Positions 1-9,944 of a stretch of DNA of 64,000 nucleotides are shown here, piece by piece (within the stretch, counting starts at the first letter, position 1; each line of letters begins with the position of its first letter). The stretch covers positions 1-64,000 of the forward strand of contig JAGXFQ010000005.1 in assembly GCA_024637145.1 (NCBI GenBank). The letters run 5' to 3'. Below the pieces are notes generated by a model. It was given only the letters and a program-made list of their open reading frames with translations. It did not search any database and had not been told where the DNA came from. Both the position numbers and the translations under genes were made by a program. This DNA is from Desulfobulbaceae bacterium (GTDB lineage: Bacteria; Desulfobacterota; Desulfobulbia; Desulfobulbales; SURF-16).

Positions 1-24
1 CTTGTTTTCGGTATGATTGCTCAT
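1..24 (-). CDS. N-terminus of a truncated gene leaving the window
   Basis: Only the first eight codons are inside the window (MSNHTENK). They are preceded at good spacing by a strong ribosome binding site (AAAGGAGCG on the minus strand, about positions 28-36). The start is therefore believable, but nothing can be said about function. Confidence 0.45.
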
Positions 25-183
25 GGTTCGCTCCTTTACCTCGTTGTGTGGGCTCACAATAGAAGCCGTTATTGGTATGCTGTATTGTAACTACAGATAC
101 AGCATTGAGGAAAGGGGCGGACCATTTCATTAGTGACGGGAATAAATGGGCTTGCCGGCCGGTGACTCAGGCCGAAGAGCCAC

Positions 184-226
184 AAAAAGCAAGAGGGCGA
201 CCAGCTGGTCGCGCCCCTTGCTTTTT
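184..226 (-). terminator. Rho-independent terminator of ettA
   Basis: A long inverted repeat pairs AAAAAGCAAG with CTTGCTTTTT and GGGCGACC with GGTCGCGCC. On the minus strand it ends in TTGCTTTTTG. It lies 32 bp past the stop codon of the minus-strand ettA gene. Confidence 0.8.
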
Positions 227-257
227 GTGCATGTTTGCCCCGGCCAGGGGCGCCGCC

Positions 258-1940
<1,683 letters not shown>

Positions 1941-2111
1941 GGTCTTCTCCTTAACAAAGAAATATATAGGAATCAGCGGTCCTTCTGCAGTCAGGACACG
2001 CAACTTTACCAAGGGCCATTCTAGCCGTGAATGCGCGGAAACGATATGTCTTTTTCGGGATTTTTTTGGGGAGCAGGGAGAGTAGCTGCCCCGGGGGGAG
2101 AAGAAAGGCGC

Positions 2112-3848
2112 CTATACCGGCCAGCACTGCACCTGGTTGCGGCCTCCCTCCTTGGCGGCGTAAAGGGCCTGGTCCGCCTTGGCGATGAGGCCTGTGGGGT
2201 CGTTGCTGTGGCTGGGGTAGATGGCGATGCCGAGACTCATGGTGATGGAGACCCGCGCCGTGCCGCAAACAAGCTTCAGGCCCGCCATCCGGGCCCTTAT
2301 TCTCTCGGCCAGGAGCAGGGCCCCTTTCTGGTCGGTGTTTTCGAGAAGAAGGGTGAATTCTTCGCCGCCATAACGGGCCGCCAGGTCAATGGCGCGTACG
2401 GATTCGCCTAATGCCCGGGCCACTTCCCGCAGGACCTCATCGCCGAAGGGGTGGCCGTAGGTGTCATTGACCATCTTGAAATGATCGATGTCGCAGATCA
2501 GAAGCGCAAATTTTGTGCCCAGGCGCTGGGCCCGTGCCGCCATCTGGATCAGGGCATCTTGAAAGGTGCGGTGGTTGGCCAGGGAGGTGAGGCCATCGGT
2601 GGTGGCCAGCTGGTACACCTTTTCGTGGGCCCGTCCCTGGTCAATCTTGGTGGCGATGTGGGCGCCGATGACATCCAGGATGTTGCGTGATTCCCGGCTG
2701 AAAAGGCCGGGGGAGACACCGGCCACAACCAGGGAGCCCATGGGCTCTTCCTCTTTTATCAGCAGGGGCAGAATGAGCAGGGAGCAAAAACCGGCCAGGG
2801 GCCTTTCCTGCGAGAAAATGGGGGCAGGGCCGTTATACTCGGGCAGGGGCGGCATGGGGCGCTGCATCTTCATGGCCTGATTGACCAGGCAGGCCTCTTC
2901 AGAGACCAGGGAGCCCACCAGACCGCTGGCACCGGGACCTTTGGCCAGGACAATGGCGTGCTCTTTTTTGTCTTTGAGGGTGATGGCGATAAAGTCGGCG
3001 CCTGTGAGGTCGCGCACCGCTCTTTCCGTGGCCAGGAAGGCCTCTTCCAGCCCCAGGACGCCGTTAAGTTCCTGGAGGGCCAGGCAGATCCGGTTGGTGA
3101 CCTTCTTGTCACGGTCAAAGTCGGCGAGCTGGATAGCCAGAAAGATGTCGTAACTGATCTTGCGGCCCGCAGCCCGCAGCAATTCCTTTTCTTTTTCTGG
3201 CCAGGAATCGGCCAGGTCTCGGTCCACACAGAGATAGCTGGTGGGGCAGGTGGGGCAGATTTTGTCCAGGGTCAGGGCGAAGAAACTCCCCACTGCCTGA
3301 CCCTGTGGGTAATAGGGCAGACCCCAAAAAAGCGGCGACGAAGGCTGGCCGGCCAGCTCCGGCCTCCCCTGTCTGAGGCTGATGAAGATCCCTGACTCGG
3401 CCGGGAAGCTGTGGGCGAACTCAAGCTCTTTGGTGGAATAGGAGGCCCTGACCGCCAAGGTATCGCCTTGCTGGTCGGCTGTTACCAAAAGAGCCGAGGT
3501 CAGGTGGAGATTATGGCAGAGAAGCCTGAGCTGCAGGGCAAAGGAGGCGGCCAGGGCCTCGTTGGTTTGGGGCTGGCTGTAGGGCGTGCTTTGGTGGCTG
3601 TCAAAAAAAAGCGGGGCGGGCGGGACGGAAGGGGCTAGGGGAGTGTTTCTTCTGTTGGGGGGGGGCGGCACCGGCTGGGGGGTGGCTCTGCTCCAGATAT
3701 AAAAAGGGGCCAGAAGGCCCATTAAGGCAAGGGGATGTAAAAAAAAGGGCAGGCTGTAGCGGCTGATGATAAGGCCGGCCAGCCAGGCGGAGACCAGGAG
3801 GAGTCCAGCCTGGATATGGGGGGGGAAGTCATTGTTTTTTGCAGGCAT
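2112..3848 (-). CDS. Membrane-anchored GAF-GGDEF diguanylate cyclase
   Basis: Predicted to make c-di-GMP from two GTP. The N-terminus (about 8-55) has two hydrophobic segments and no long periplasmic loop, so the protein is probably a cytoplasm-facing membrane sensor. A GAF-like region covers about 230-390, and a C-terminal GGDEF domain about 410-575. The active site reads GGEEF (494-498), a functional variant, and RAID (485-488), five residues before it, is an intact inhibitory I-site for product feedback. The start was set at the ATG at 3848; a GTG eight codons upstream (3872) is the alternative and neither has a strong SD. It stands alone, next to PilZ and phosphorelay genes that may respond to its product. 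Confidence 0.9.
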   Translation of the reverse strand: MPAKNNDFPPHIQAGLLLVSAWLAGLIISRYSLPFFLHPLALMGLLAPFYIWSRATPQPVPPPPNRRNTPLAPSVPPAPLFFDSHQSTPYSQPQTNEALAASFALQLRLLCHNLHLTSALLVTADQQGDTLAVRASYSTKELEFAHSFPAESGIFISLRQGRPELAGQPSSPLFWGLPYYPQGQAVGSFFALTLDKICPTCPTSYLCVDRDLADSWPEKEKELLRAAGRKISYDIFLAIQLADFDRDKKVTNRICLALQELNGVLGLEEAFLATERAVRDLTGADFIAITLKDKKEHAIVLAKGPGASGLVGSLVSEEACLVNQAMKMQRPMPPLPEYNGPAPIFSQERPLAGFCSLLILPLLIKEEEPMGSLVVAGVSPGLFSRESRNILDVIGAHIATKIDQGRAHEKVYQLATTDGLTSLANHRTFQDALIQMAARAQRLGTKFALLICDIDHFKMVNDTYGHPFGDEVLREVARALGESVRAIDLAARYGGEEFTLLLENTDQKGALLLAERIRARMAGLKLVCGTARVSITMSLGIAIYPSHSNDPTGLIAKADQALYAAKEGGRNQVQCWPV

Positions 3849-4149
3849 GGGCGTTATCCCTGTCCGTAACACCCCTCGCTGAAAACGGCCATCGTCTGAC
3901 TTGGGTCAGGCGATGCTGAGGCAGTTGCTGCAGACTTGAGAGGTGTCTGTCTGGATCATGTCAAAAGAGGCCTGACAAAGTCCTTTTCACCACCTGGGCA
4001 GCTTAATGTATTGGCGCCGGCAGCGCCGCACTTTTATGCAGATAAGGAGAGGGGACGCTTTTTTTTTGGCAATTAATCCCCTGGCATAACATGCAGGCCG
4101 GCGTCTCCATGGCGGCCATTGCGAGATCATTCTTTTTTTTAAAAAAATA

Positions 4150-4176
4150 TTGAAAACAAGCAAAGTATGTTATAGT
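4150..4176 (+). promoter_or_regulatory. Possible sigma-70 promoter
   Basis: TTGAAA (4150-4155) and TATAGT (4171-4176) in a strongly AT-rich stretch just before the winged-helix gene. The 15-nt spacer is short, so this is tentative. Confidence 0.3.
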
Positions 4177-4195
4177 TAGTAATCATTATCAATTA
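4172..4195 (+). promoter_or_regulatory. Fur-box-like operator
   Basis: AATCATTATC (4181-4190) is identical to the right half of the classical Fur box and is followed by AATTAA. The left half is poorly conserved. It overlaps the putative -10 region of the downstream Cys-rich winged-helix gene, where a repressor would block transcription. Confidence 0.4.
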
Positions 4196-4217
4196 ATTTT
4201 CCCATAAGGAGATTGGC

Positions 4218-4451
4218 ATGGCAAAATGTGGATGCAGTTGCAGTACGGGCTTAAGTGAGGAACAGAAAAAAATTCTGGCCGCCATGGCCGGCATGACAGA
4301 GCCGGTGAGCGGCAAGGAGATCGCCGCAGCAGTGGGGCTGGAAGGCAAGGCCGTCAGTTGTAAGCTGACCGGCCTCAAGAACAAGGGCTATATAGAGAGT
4401 CCGGTGCGTTGTAAATATGCCATTACCCCGGACGGTAAGGCGCAGCTCTGA
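4218..4451 (+). CDS. Small Cys-rich winged-helix protein, possibly iron-responsive
   Basis: A 77-residue protein. The N-terminus has a tight cysteine cluster (KCGCSC, residues 3-8) that could bind a metal or Fe-S cluster. It is followed by a compact helix-turn-helix: a helix ending in the AAMAG/VSGKEIAAAVG region, then a recognition helix in KAVSCKLTGLKNKGYI and a wing. This is the layout of FeoC- or ArsR-like mini-regulators, but assignment to either family is not secure. A clear SD (AAGGAGAT) precedes the ATG, and a Fur-box-like site lies upstream. No feoAB genes are adjacent. A bidirectional hairpin terminator follows. The protein is clearly real; its target is unknown. Confidence 0.75.
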   Translation: MAKCGCSCSTGLSEEQKKILAAMAGMTEPVSGKEIAAAVGLEGKAVSCKLTGLKNKGYIESPVRCKYAITPDGKAQL

Positions 4452-4545
4452 TTTTTGATGACCTTCTGCACCGCAGATCCCCGGCCCTTGGCTCGCCCGG
4501 GCAGGGGGCGGGGTAAAGAGCGGCATGGGGCGTGATGCCCTGATC

Positions 4546-4589
4546 ATAAAGAAAGGCTCCACCGAGATACCGGTGGAGCCTTTCTTTAT
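4546..4589. terminator. Bidirectional hairpin terminator
   Basis: ATAAAGAAAGGCTCCACCG pairs with CGGTGGAGCCTTTCTTTAT around a short GATAC-type loop. It lies between two convergent genes and has T-rich tails on both strands, so it probably serves both. Confidence 0.85.
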
Positions 4590-4616
4590 GGTCAGGGTCT
4601 GGAGCCGGATTGTCTC

Positions 4617-5957
4617 TTAGAAATGATACTGCAGGTAGACGGTGTTGTAATTGCTGCCGCCCTTGATATTGCCGAACATGGAGGAACTGCCGAAGATGCC
4701 GGAGCGGTGGTGGATGGCGTAACCGAGCCAGACATCGTCAAGGGCATCCAGGCGCAGGGCCTGCCCCAGGTCAAGATCAAGGGAAAAGTCGAGATAGAGA
4801 AGCCATTTGCTCGCCTCTATTTCCTTCTCATCCATCTCCACCTGCTCGATATGGGTAACCTCAGCGGCATAGGAGAGGCCTTCCCCCACCCCGAGACGCC
4901 AGGTAAAGGGCCAGGCAAAGGTGTAGAAATGCTTGAAGGCCAGGACAAACTCCTGGCTGGACTCCTGAACGCCGGAATTCCAATGCCAGACAAAGCCCGG
5001 GGTGAGGTAGGACTCCAAGGGCAGGCCCAGCAGATCATCGGCCAGGGGATGGCCGTAAAAGAGGGAGGTGAGCTGGTTATTGTCGTGATCCCGTTCCCGG
5101 TTAAAGGAGATGATGTCGTTCAGGTCAGAAGGGGTGGCCCAGCCATGGGCCAGCCGGAGGTAGGGTTTGGCGGCAATGGCCGACTTACAGAGGGTGGTGC
5201 TGCCGTTTTGGTAGGTGATGCCCAGGAAGATGTTTTCCTGGAAATCATCTTCGACATAGAGGGAGTCCCGGGCCGCGCTGTCCAGCCAGGTGGCCTCCAC
5301 CGAGCCCAGCAGAAAGACGTCGTCAAAAAGGTGATATCTGGCCTCAAGACCGAGGATGATATCCAGGCCGGAGCCGACATCTGCCATGGTCAGGCCGTAA
5401 TAATAATCATTGAAGCGCGAGCTCTTGAAGCGCAGGCCCGCATAGGGCTTCAATCGCACCGGGCCGCCGTCTATCTCCAGGCCGGTTCGCCAGTTTGAGG
5501 ACAGGCGCTGTCTTTCGTCCGCCATGAAATCCACCTCAAAATAGAGAGGTCCTTGCTCTGGCTGGTAGTGAAGCTGGAGGCCCCAGTCCAGGACATCGGT
5601 GTCGATCTGGGCATTATATTCGTCGTCCGGCACATCAAAAAAACGCCAGCGGCCCAAGAGACGCAGCTGCCACTCAGCACGGCTCAGTAACTTGACACCC
5701 CCTTCAAGGCCGTTAAGAAAAAGATGTTCATCCTCAAAATAGAGGAGGGGGATAAAGTCGTGCAGGCTGGAATCATCGCCCTTGAAAGGGATGGAGGCCA
5801 CTCGTACCCCGAAGCCGATTCCCCACTTCTGTTCCTGGCAGAGCGTAACCGGGGGGATTTCGTCCTGGCCGGCCACCGGGACCTCATTGGCCACGGCAGG
5901 GGAAGAAAAAAGAAGGGCCAGCAAGAAGAGAAGCAGGGGCTTTTTCGATATTTTCAT
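4617..5957 (-). CDS. Outer-membrane beta-barrel, MipA/OmpV family, with PagL-like C-terminal half
   Basis: A 446-residue exported protein. The signal peptide (MKISKKP, a Leu/Phe core, then PAVANE) is at residues 1-24. The N-terminal half (about 35-235) has the alternating beta pattern and the LLYFEDEHLFLNG-type strand of MipA/OmpV proteins. The C-terminal half (about 255-446) ends HHRSGIFG...NYNTVYLQYHF: a His/Ser-containing strand resembling lipid A deacylase PagL-like barrels, with a terminal Phe typical of Bam-inserted proteins. Enzyme activity is only a suggestion. The reading frame extends another 150 codons upstream, but that part has no protein character and the signal peptide fixes the start at 5957. 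Two barrels in one chain is unusual. Confidence 0.8.
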   Translation of the reverse strand: MKISKKPLLLFLLALLFSSPAVANEVPVAGQDEIPPVTLCQEQKWGIGFGVRVASIPFKGDDSSLHDFIPLLYFEDEHLFLNGLEGGVKLLSRAEWQLRLLGRWRFFDVPDDEYNAQIDTDVLDWGLQLHYQPEQGPLYFEVDFMADERQRLSSNWRTGLEIDGGPVRLKPYAGLRFKSSRFNDYYYGLTMADVGSGLDIILGLEARYHLFDDVFLLGSVEATWLDSAARDSLYVEDDFQENIFLGITYQNGSTTLCKSAIAAKPYLRLAHGWATPSDLNDIISFNRERDHDNNQLTSLFYGHPLADDLLGLPLESYLTPGFVWHWNSGVQESSQEFVLAFKHFYTFAWPFTWRLGVGEGLSYAAEVTHIEQVEMDEKEIEASKWLLYLDFSLDLDLGQALRLDALDDVWLGYAIHHRSGIFGSSSMFGNIKGGSNYNTVYLQYHF

Positions 5958-6429
5958 AACAAGGGACCTGGAAAGGTGGCGACTGGGGAAAAAAACAGAA
6001 CACCTTTGCCTAACCGGCAGAGAGGATCTGGACGGGCAGGGACGGGGCCCTCTGCCAATAAATATAATAATAAGAAAGAGATACCCTGAGGATCTCGGGC
6101 CCGAATATACCATATTTTTTCTATTGGCCAAGCCTTTTGGCAGGCGCTTTATGGGTCCGGCCTCCTCTTTGAGCCTGTATCTGGTCGGACTGTTGAGGAT
6201 AAGGGAGGGGCAGAGGGCGATGGGGCACCCTGTCCAGGCCGGTGGGGTCAGAAGGGTTAATGGCGAGCAGGGCGGGGATGGAACCAGGAAGGAAGAAGAT
6301 GTGCCGCAGGGAGGAGGAGCTTTACCGGTCAGGGGCCTGCCAGAAAAAAAAAGGGCAAGACTACCGGTACAGATTTGCACGGGGTGGTAGTCCTGCCCTG
6401 GGGGCACAAGGTATGAAGGTGTATGGTGC
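5958..6429. other. Intergenic region upstream of the outer-membrane barrel gene
   Basis: About 470 bp between two minus-strand genes. It contains the terminator of the PilZ gene (6344-6399), an AT-rich patch (6058-6085) that may hold the barrel gene's promoter, and a GGCAGAG/CTCTGCC inverted repeat (about 6016-6057) that would lie in its leader. The open frames across it look non-coding. Confidence 0.5.
6344..6399 (-). terminator. Rho-independent terminator of the PilZ gene
   Basis: On the minus strand GGGCAGGACTACC pairs with GGTAGTCTTGCCC (one mismatch) and is followed directly by a run of about ten T residues. It lies about 30-85 bp beyond the PilZ stop codon. Confidence 0.85.
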
Positions 6430-6867
6430 TCAGTTAGAGTGGCTCTGCTCTTTCTCCAGGGAGTATTTTATGAGCAGATCATCAAGGCGCTCTTGCTGAT
6501 CTGGTGAAAGGTCCATGAACTGCATGCCAATTCTGCGGATAACGGTCTGGTCATGCTGACTTGCCGGCACCATGTCTTTGACATACACAATGCGGCAGGA
6601 AAGCTGGCCCAGGAGATAGCCCTCAAGATTATTGAGGATGTTTATTTCGTGTATCTCCTCGCATTCTGAATCTCTATGGGCCAGATACTGCAGGGCCATA
6701 CCGCCATTGCTGATGTTGACTATCTCGCAGAAATTGGTGGAACTGCAGGCCAAAAATCCCTGTTTGAGCCGAAAACGTTCTTCTTTTCTGGCCCTGACCG
6801 GGGCGGGACCGCTATGAGCTGACTGTTTGAAAAGATAGGTCGCTACGCTCTGTCCCATTCTGCTCAT
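6430..6867 (-). CDS. PilZ-domain protein (c-di-GMP receptor)
   Basis: A 145-residue single-domain cytoplasmic protein. The PilZ signature is complete: a basic R-x-x-x-R element in RKEERFR (about 27-33) and NISNGG (about 52-57) as the D/N-x-S-x-x-G motif, followed by a beta-barrel and a C-terminal helix (SPDQQERLDDLLIKY). It should bind c-di-GMP and signal by protein contact, since it has no output domain. It follows a two-component system on the same strand, 133 bp away, and has its own terminator. Confidence 0.9.
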   Translation of the reverse strand: MSRMGQSVATYLFKQSAHSGPAPVRARKEERFRLKQGFLACSSTNFCEIVNISNGGMALQYLAHRDSECEEIHEINILNNLEGYLLGQLSCRIVYVKDMVPASQHDQTVIRRIGMQFMDLSPDQQERLDDLLIKYSLEKEQSHSN

Positions 6868-7000
6868 CTCCGCTTTTGAAGTTGTCGCTATTTCCCTTTC
6901 TCTTGCGGCGTAATGTACGCTAACGTGGGGGCAGCGGCAATTGGCGGAGTGTTTAAAAAACAGCTAGGCGAAACGTTTAGGATGATGGGGCGGTGAGGGG

Positions 7001-7666
7001 CTAGATGCTGCTCTGCAGGTTGAGCTGATCGCGGAGACGGACAATGAGCTCGCTGGTGGTCTGGCAGGAGAGTTTTTTCATGATATTGGCCCGGTGGACC
7101 CGGACGGTTTTGGGGCTGATAAAGAGAATCGTGCTGATTTTGGCGGTATCAAAACCCTGGGCAATAAGATTGCTCAGTTCCTGCTCCCGGGGAGTGAGCA
7201 GGGTGCCCTCTGCCGGGGCAGCGGCCGGATTTTTGCCGGTAATGATGGAGTCGATAATCTTGGCGGAGGCGGTGGGGCTCAGGTGGATTTGACCCTTGTG
7301 CACCTCTCTGATGGCACTCTCCAGTTCTGTGGCCGGGTCGAATTTAAGGACAAAACCACGGGCCCCGGCCTGCATGGCCTGCTGGATGAAGTCAGGATTT
7401 TCATGCATGGTGTACATGACGATTCGGGTCCGGGCCGAGATGGACTTGATGCGCGGGATCATCTCAATGCCGCTTAAACCCTTCATAGTGATGTCAAGAA
7501 CCGCCACATCCGGTTTTGTGCTGTCGATAACCCGCAGCCCGGCAATCCCGTCGCCGGCCTCACCAACCACCTTTATATCGCCAAGTTCCGAAAGGAGACT
7601 GATAATGCCCTGCCGCAGCAGATGGTGATCATCAACCAGGACAGTGGTAATAGGGGGGGAAGTCAT
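7001..7666 (-). CDS. NarL/FixJ-type response regulator
   Basis: A 221-residue two-domain transcription factor. The receiver has the acidic pocket DDHH (12-15), phosphoacceptor D58 (VLDIT) and conserved K108 (FVLKFD). The C-terminus (about 155-215) is a LuxR-type helix-turn-helix with TPREQELSNLIAQG and SPKTVRVHRANIMKKL. It lies downstream of the membrane histidine kinase at 7820-9427 on the same strand, 153 bp apart, and is its likely partner. Targets are unknown. Confidence 0.93.
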   Translation of the reverse strand: MTSPPITTVLVDDHHLLRQGIISLLSELGDIKVVGEAGDGIAGLRVIDSTKPDVAVLDITMKGLSGIEMIPRIKSISARTRIVMYTMHENPDFIQQAMQAGARGFVLKFDPATELESAIREVHKGQIHLSPTASAKIIDSIITGKNPAAAPAEGTLLTPREQELSNLIAQGFDTAKISTILFISPKTVRVHRANIMKKLSCQTTSELIVRLRDQLNLQSSI

Positions 7667-7819
7667 TGTCTTATGAAGGCCTGCAGGGTGACCGGCCAGG
7701 CGCCGGATAATTTATGGGCAAGAGCACTTGAAAAGAGCCTTTGATAAGAGGTGATGATACGGCAAATAGCAATCTTTGCCACCCTAAATTCATTTTTTCA
7801 GAAGGATCCCGGAGTAAGG

Positions 7820-9427
7820 CTAAATGGCCAGGGCATTGTCCGCCTCGGCATGGAAGAGGGGCAGACGGATGGACATAGTGGTGCCGCGCCCCTCCCGACT
7901 CACCACGTCTATGCGGCCATTATGGCGCTTGATGATGCCGTAAATGACGGCCAGACCCAGCCCGGTTCCTTCCACCTCGTCCTTGGTGGAGAAAAAAGGC
8001 TGGAAGATGGCGTCACGATGCTCCCTCTTGATGCCCTGACCCGTGTCTTTGATATCGATCTGGGCCATATCCCCCACCTGCAGGGTGGTGATAGTGAGAG
8101 AGCCGCCGGCCGCGCCCATGGCGTGGGTGGCATTGTTGAACAGATTGAGCACCACCTGCTTGAGCTGGTCAGGAATACCCAGGATTTCAGGAAGAAGCGG
8201 CGTATAATTACGGTGGATGGAAATATTGTGCTGGGCGAAGTTTTTATTGCAGAGCAGCAGCATGCTGTCCAGGATGTCATGGATGTTCACGGCGCCCAGT
8301 TTGCCGGTGGTGGGCCGGTTAAAGTCCTGCAGGTTTTTGATCAGGCCCTTGATGCGATCGCACTCCTCAATGGCCATGGCTGCCATTTCACCCTCGCCCT
8401 TGTTGAGCCGGCCACGCATGAGCATGTTGACGATGAAGAGGCGGATGGCGACAATGGGACTGCCGAATTCATGGGCTATACTGGCCGAGAGCTTGCCGAT
8501 GGCACTCAGTTTTTCGGCATGGAGGAGCTGGTCATAGGTTTTTTTGAGCTCCATTGTTTTTTGTCTGACGCGGTTTTCCAGCTGATTATGAGCCTTTTGC
8601 AGGGCCAGACCCACCCGGTGTTTTTCGGCAATCTCGTTTTGCAGCTGCCTGTTGGCCTCGGCCAGGGCATGGGTCCGCTCCCGCACCTCTCTTTCCAGGC
8701 TGGTCCGGTGGTTGGCCAGTTCCCTGTTTAGATTTTCCAGATCCTGCTGCTGGGTCTGGTCGTCAAAGAGTAAGACCCCGAAAATAGTGATCAGAAATAT
8801 GGTGTAGAGGAATTCGCCGATGAAAATATTATGAATGACCCCTTGATGAACGGCGTAATCATGGATGCCGCCCAGAAAGGTGCAGAGCAGGGCCAGCCTG
8901 GAAAAAAGACCATGGGCCCCATTGGTCTCAACGGTGAGCAGGCGAAAAAGGGTATAGCCGCAAAAGAGAATAACAATGGCGGCATAGAGGCTGAAGATGG
9001 GACCCGGGGTGCCAAAGCGGTAGTCAAAATCAATGCCGTAGAGGCTGACTGTTTTTAAGGTGGTGGGGGCCCGGAGAAAGAAATCCGTGGGCACAGTAAG
9101 GGCGATAAGGCCGGTGATAAGGAGAAAGAGGCGGGGGATGCGGCTCGACTGGAAATTGATGTCGTAGAGAATGGAGATCCAGGCCGTAAAGCCCAGCATG
9201 AGCACAAAGATCCTGGTCCGGTGCAGGATGAGGAGGCGGGCATCTTCAAGGGGGAAGCTGAGCAGGAGTCCTAAAAAAACATAGAGGCAACCGCCAAAGG
9301 TTGCAATGCAGAAATAGGTATAGTTGTTGAGCTTTTTATGAACGGTGAATACCTTGCCCAGATGATAGAGCGAAAAGCAAAAGAGCACCGCGGTAATATG
9401 TGATAATATGAGTTGATAGGTATTCAT
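7820..9427 (-). CDS. Membrane sensor histidine kinase
   Basis: A 535-residue kinase. The first about 222 residues form seven or so hydrophobic helices, suggesting sensing in or through the membrane; I do not recognise a named sensor domain. A long coiled coil (about 225-305) links to the HisKA domain with phosphorylatable H319 (SIAHEFGSP). The HATPase domain has an N box LNLFNNATHA (428-437), a G1 box DTGQGI (461-466) and a G2 box GTGLGL (487-492), all intact. The start at 9427 follows GGAAAGGCC; 38 codons upstream in the open frame look non-coding. It pairs with the downstream NarL-type regulator. Confidence 0.93.
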   Translation of the reverse strand: MNTYQLILSHITAVLFCFSLYHLGKVFTVHKKLNNYTYFCIATFGGCLYVFLGLLLSFPLEDARLLILHRTRIFVLMLGFTAWISILYDINFQSSRIPRLFLLITGLIALTVPTDFFLRAPTTLKTVSLYGIDFDYRFGTPGPIFSLYAAIVILFCGYTLFRLLTVETNGAHGLFSRLALLCTFLGGIHDYAVHQGVIHNIFIGEFLYTIFLITIFGVLLFDDQTQQQDLENLNRELANHRTSLEREVRERTHALAEANRQLQNEIAEKHRVGLALQKAHNQLENRVRQKTMELKKTYDQLLHAEKLSAIGKLSASIAHEFGSPIVAIRLFIVNMLMRGRLNKGEGEMAAMAIEECDRIKGLIKNLQDFNRPTTGKLGAVNIHDILDSMLLLCNKNFAQHNISIHRNYTPLLPEILGIPDQLKQVVLNLFNNATHAMGAAGGSLTITTLQVGDMAQIDIKDTGQGIKREHRDAIFQPFFSTKDEVEGTGLGLAVIYGIIKRHNGRIDVVSREGRGTTMSIRLPLFHAEADNALAI

Positions 9428-9560
9428 GGCCTTTCCAAGGGTATACAGCGGCGGCAGGGAAGTCAACAGGAGACATGGCCAGGAGGCATGAGTTTGCAAG
9501 GAAGAACAGGGGATTGGCGGCGTTTTTTCCCCTGAGCCCAAAGAAACAACGGGGAAGAAT

Positions 9561-9911
9561 ATGGATTTTAAACAATGTACCTTATGCGCCCGAAAATGGC
9601 AGACCCAGGAGGAGCTCCTGAGCGATCCAGAGGTTTCTCTCCTGGGGCTTCAGGTCTCTTTCGGCAGTCTGCTTCAGGACCTTATCCTTTTTAACCATTC
9701 CTGCAAAACCACCTTTGCCGTGGAGGTGAGCCGCTTCACCAACCTCTATCAGGGCCCGGTATATAGCGAGAATGCCGCCGGCTCGGAGCAGTGTCCGGAA
9801 TATTGTCTTTATATCAGGGAACTCAAGCCGTGCCCTGCCAAATGTGCCTGCGCCTTTGCCCGGGAGATTCTCCAGGTGATCAGACATTTTCCCAAGCAGC
9901 AAGGGGAGTAG
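9561..9911 (+). CDS. Conserved Cys-rich hypothetical protein, probably metal-binding
   Basis: A 116-residue soluble protein of unknown function. The N-terminus has a CxxC knuckle (CTLC, residues 6-9) followed by a W and a WQTQEELLSDP segment. A second group (HSC near 46-48) and a Cys-rich tail (CPEYC, CPAKCACA) give enough ligands for one or two zinc sites. An SD (GGGGAAG) precedes the ATG. Similar small proteins occur, to my recollection, in other Desulfobacterota and Geobacter, but I know no experimental function. It is divergent from the histidine kinase (133 bp apart) and convergent with batE. Confidence 0.75.
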   Translation: MDFKQCTLCARKWQTQEELLSDPEVSLLGLQVSFGSLLQDLILFNHSCKTTFAVEVSRFTNLYQGPVYSENAAGSEQCPEYCLYIRELKPCPAKCACAFAREILQVIRHFPKQQGE

Positions 9912-9944
9912 GGTTTGCCCCTTCCTGGCCCCTGCCTGCGGATG

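Larger units (their letters stand above)
3849..4217. other. Intergenic region between divergent genes
   Basis: About 370 bp between the divergent diguanylate cyclase and the small winged-helix gene. The last 80 bp is AT-rich and carries a promoter-like and Fur-box-like sequence described separately. I see no gene or recognisable riboswitch in the remainder. Confidence 0.6.

Noticed and set aside
4081-4096. TGGCAT...GCA as a sigma-54 promoter
   Set aside because: GG-to-GC spacing is 8 rather than 10 bases.
5958-6407. 150-codon upstream extension of the outer-membrane barrel gene
   Set aside because: A typical signal peptide begins at 5957 and the extension shows no protein character; it also runs into the PilZ terminator.
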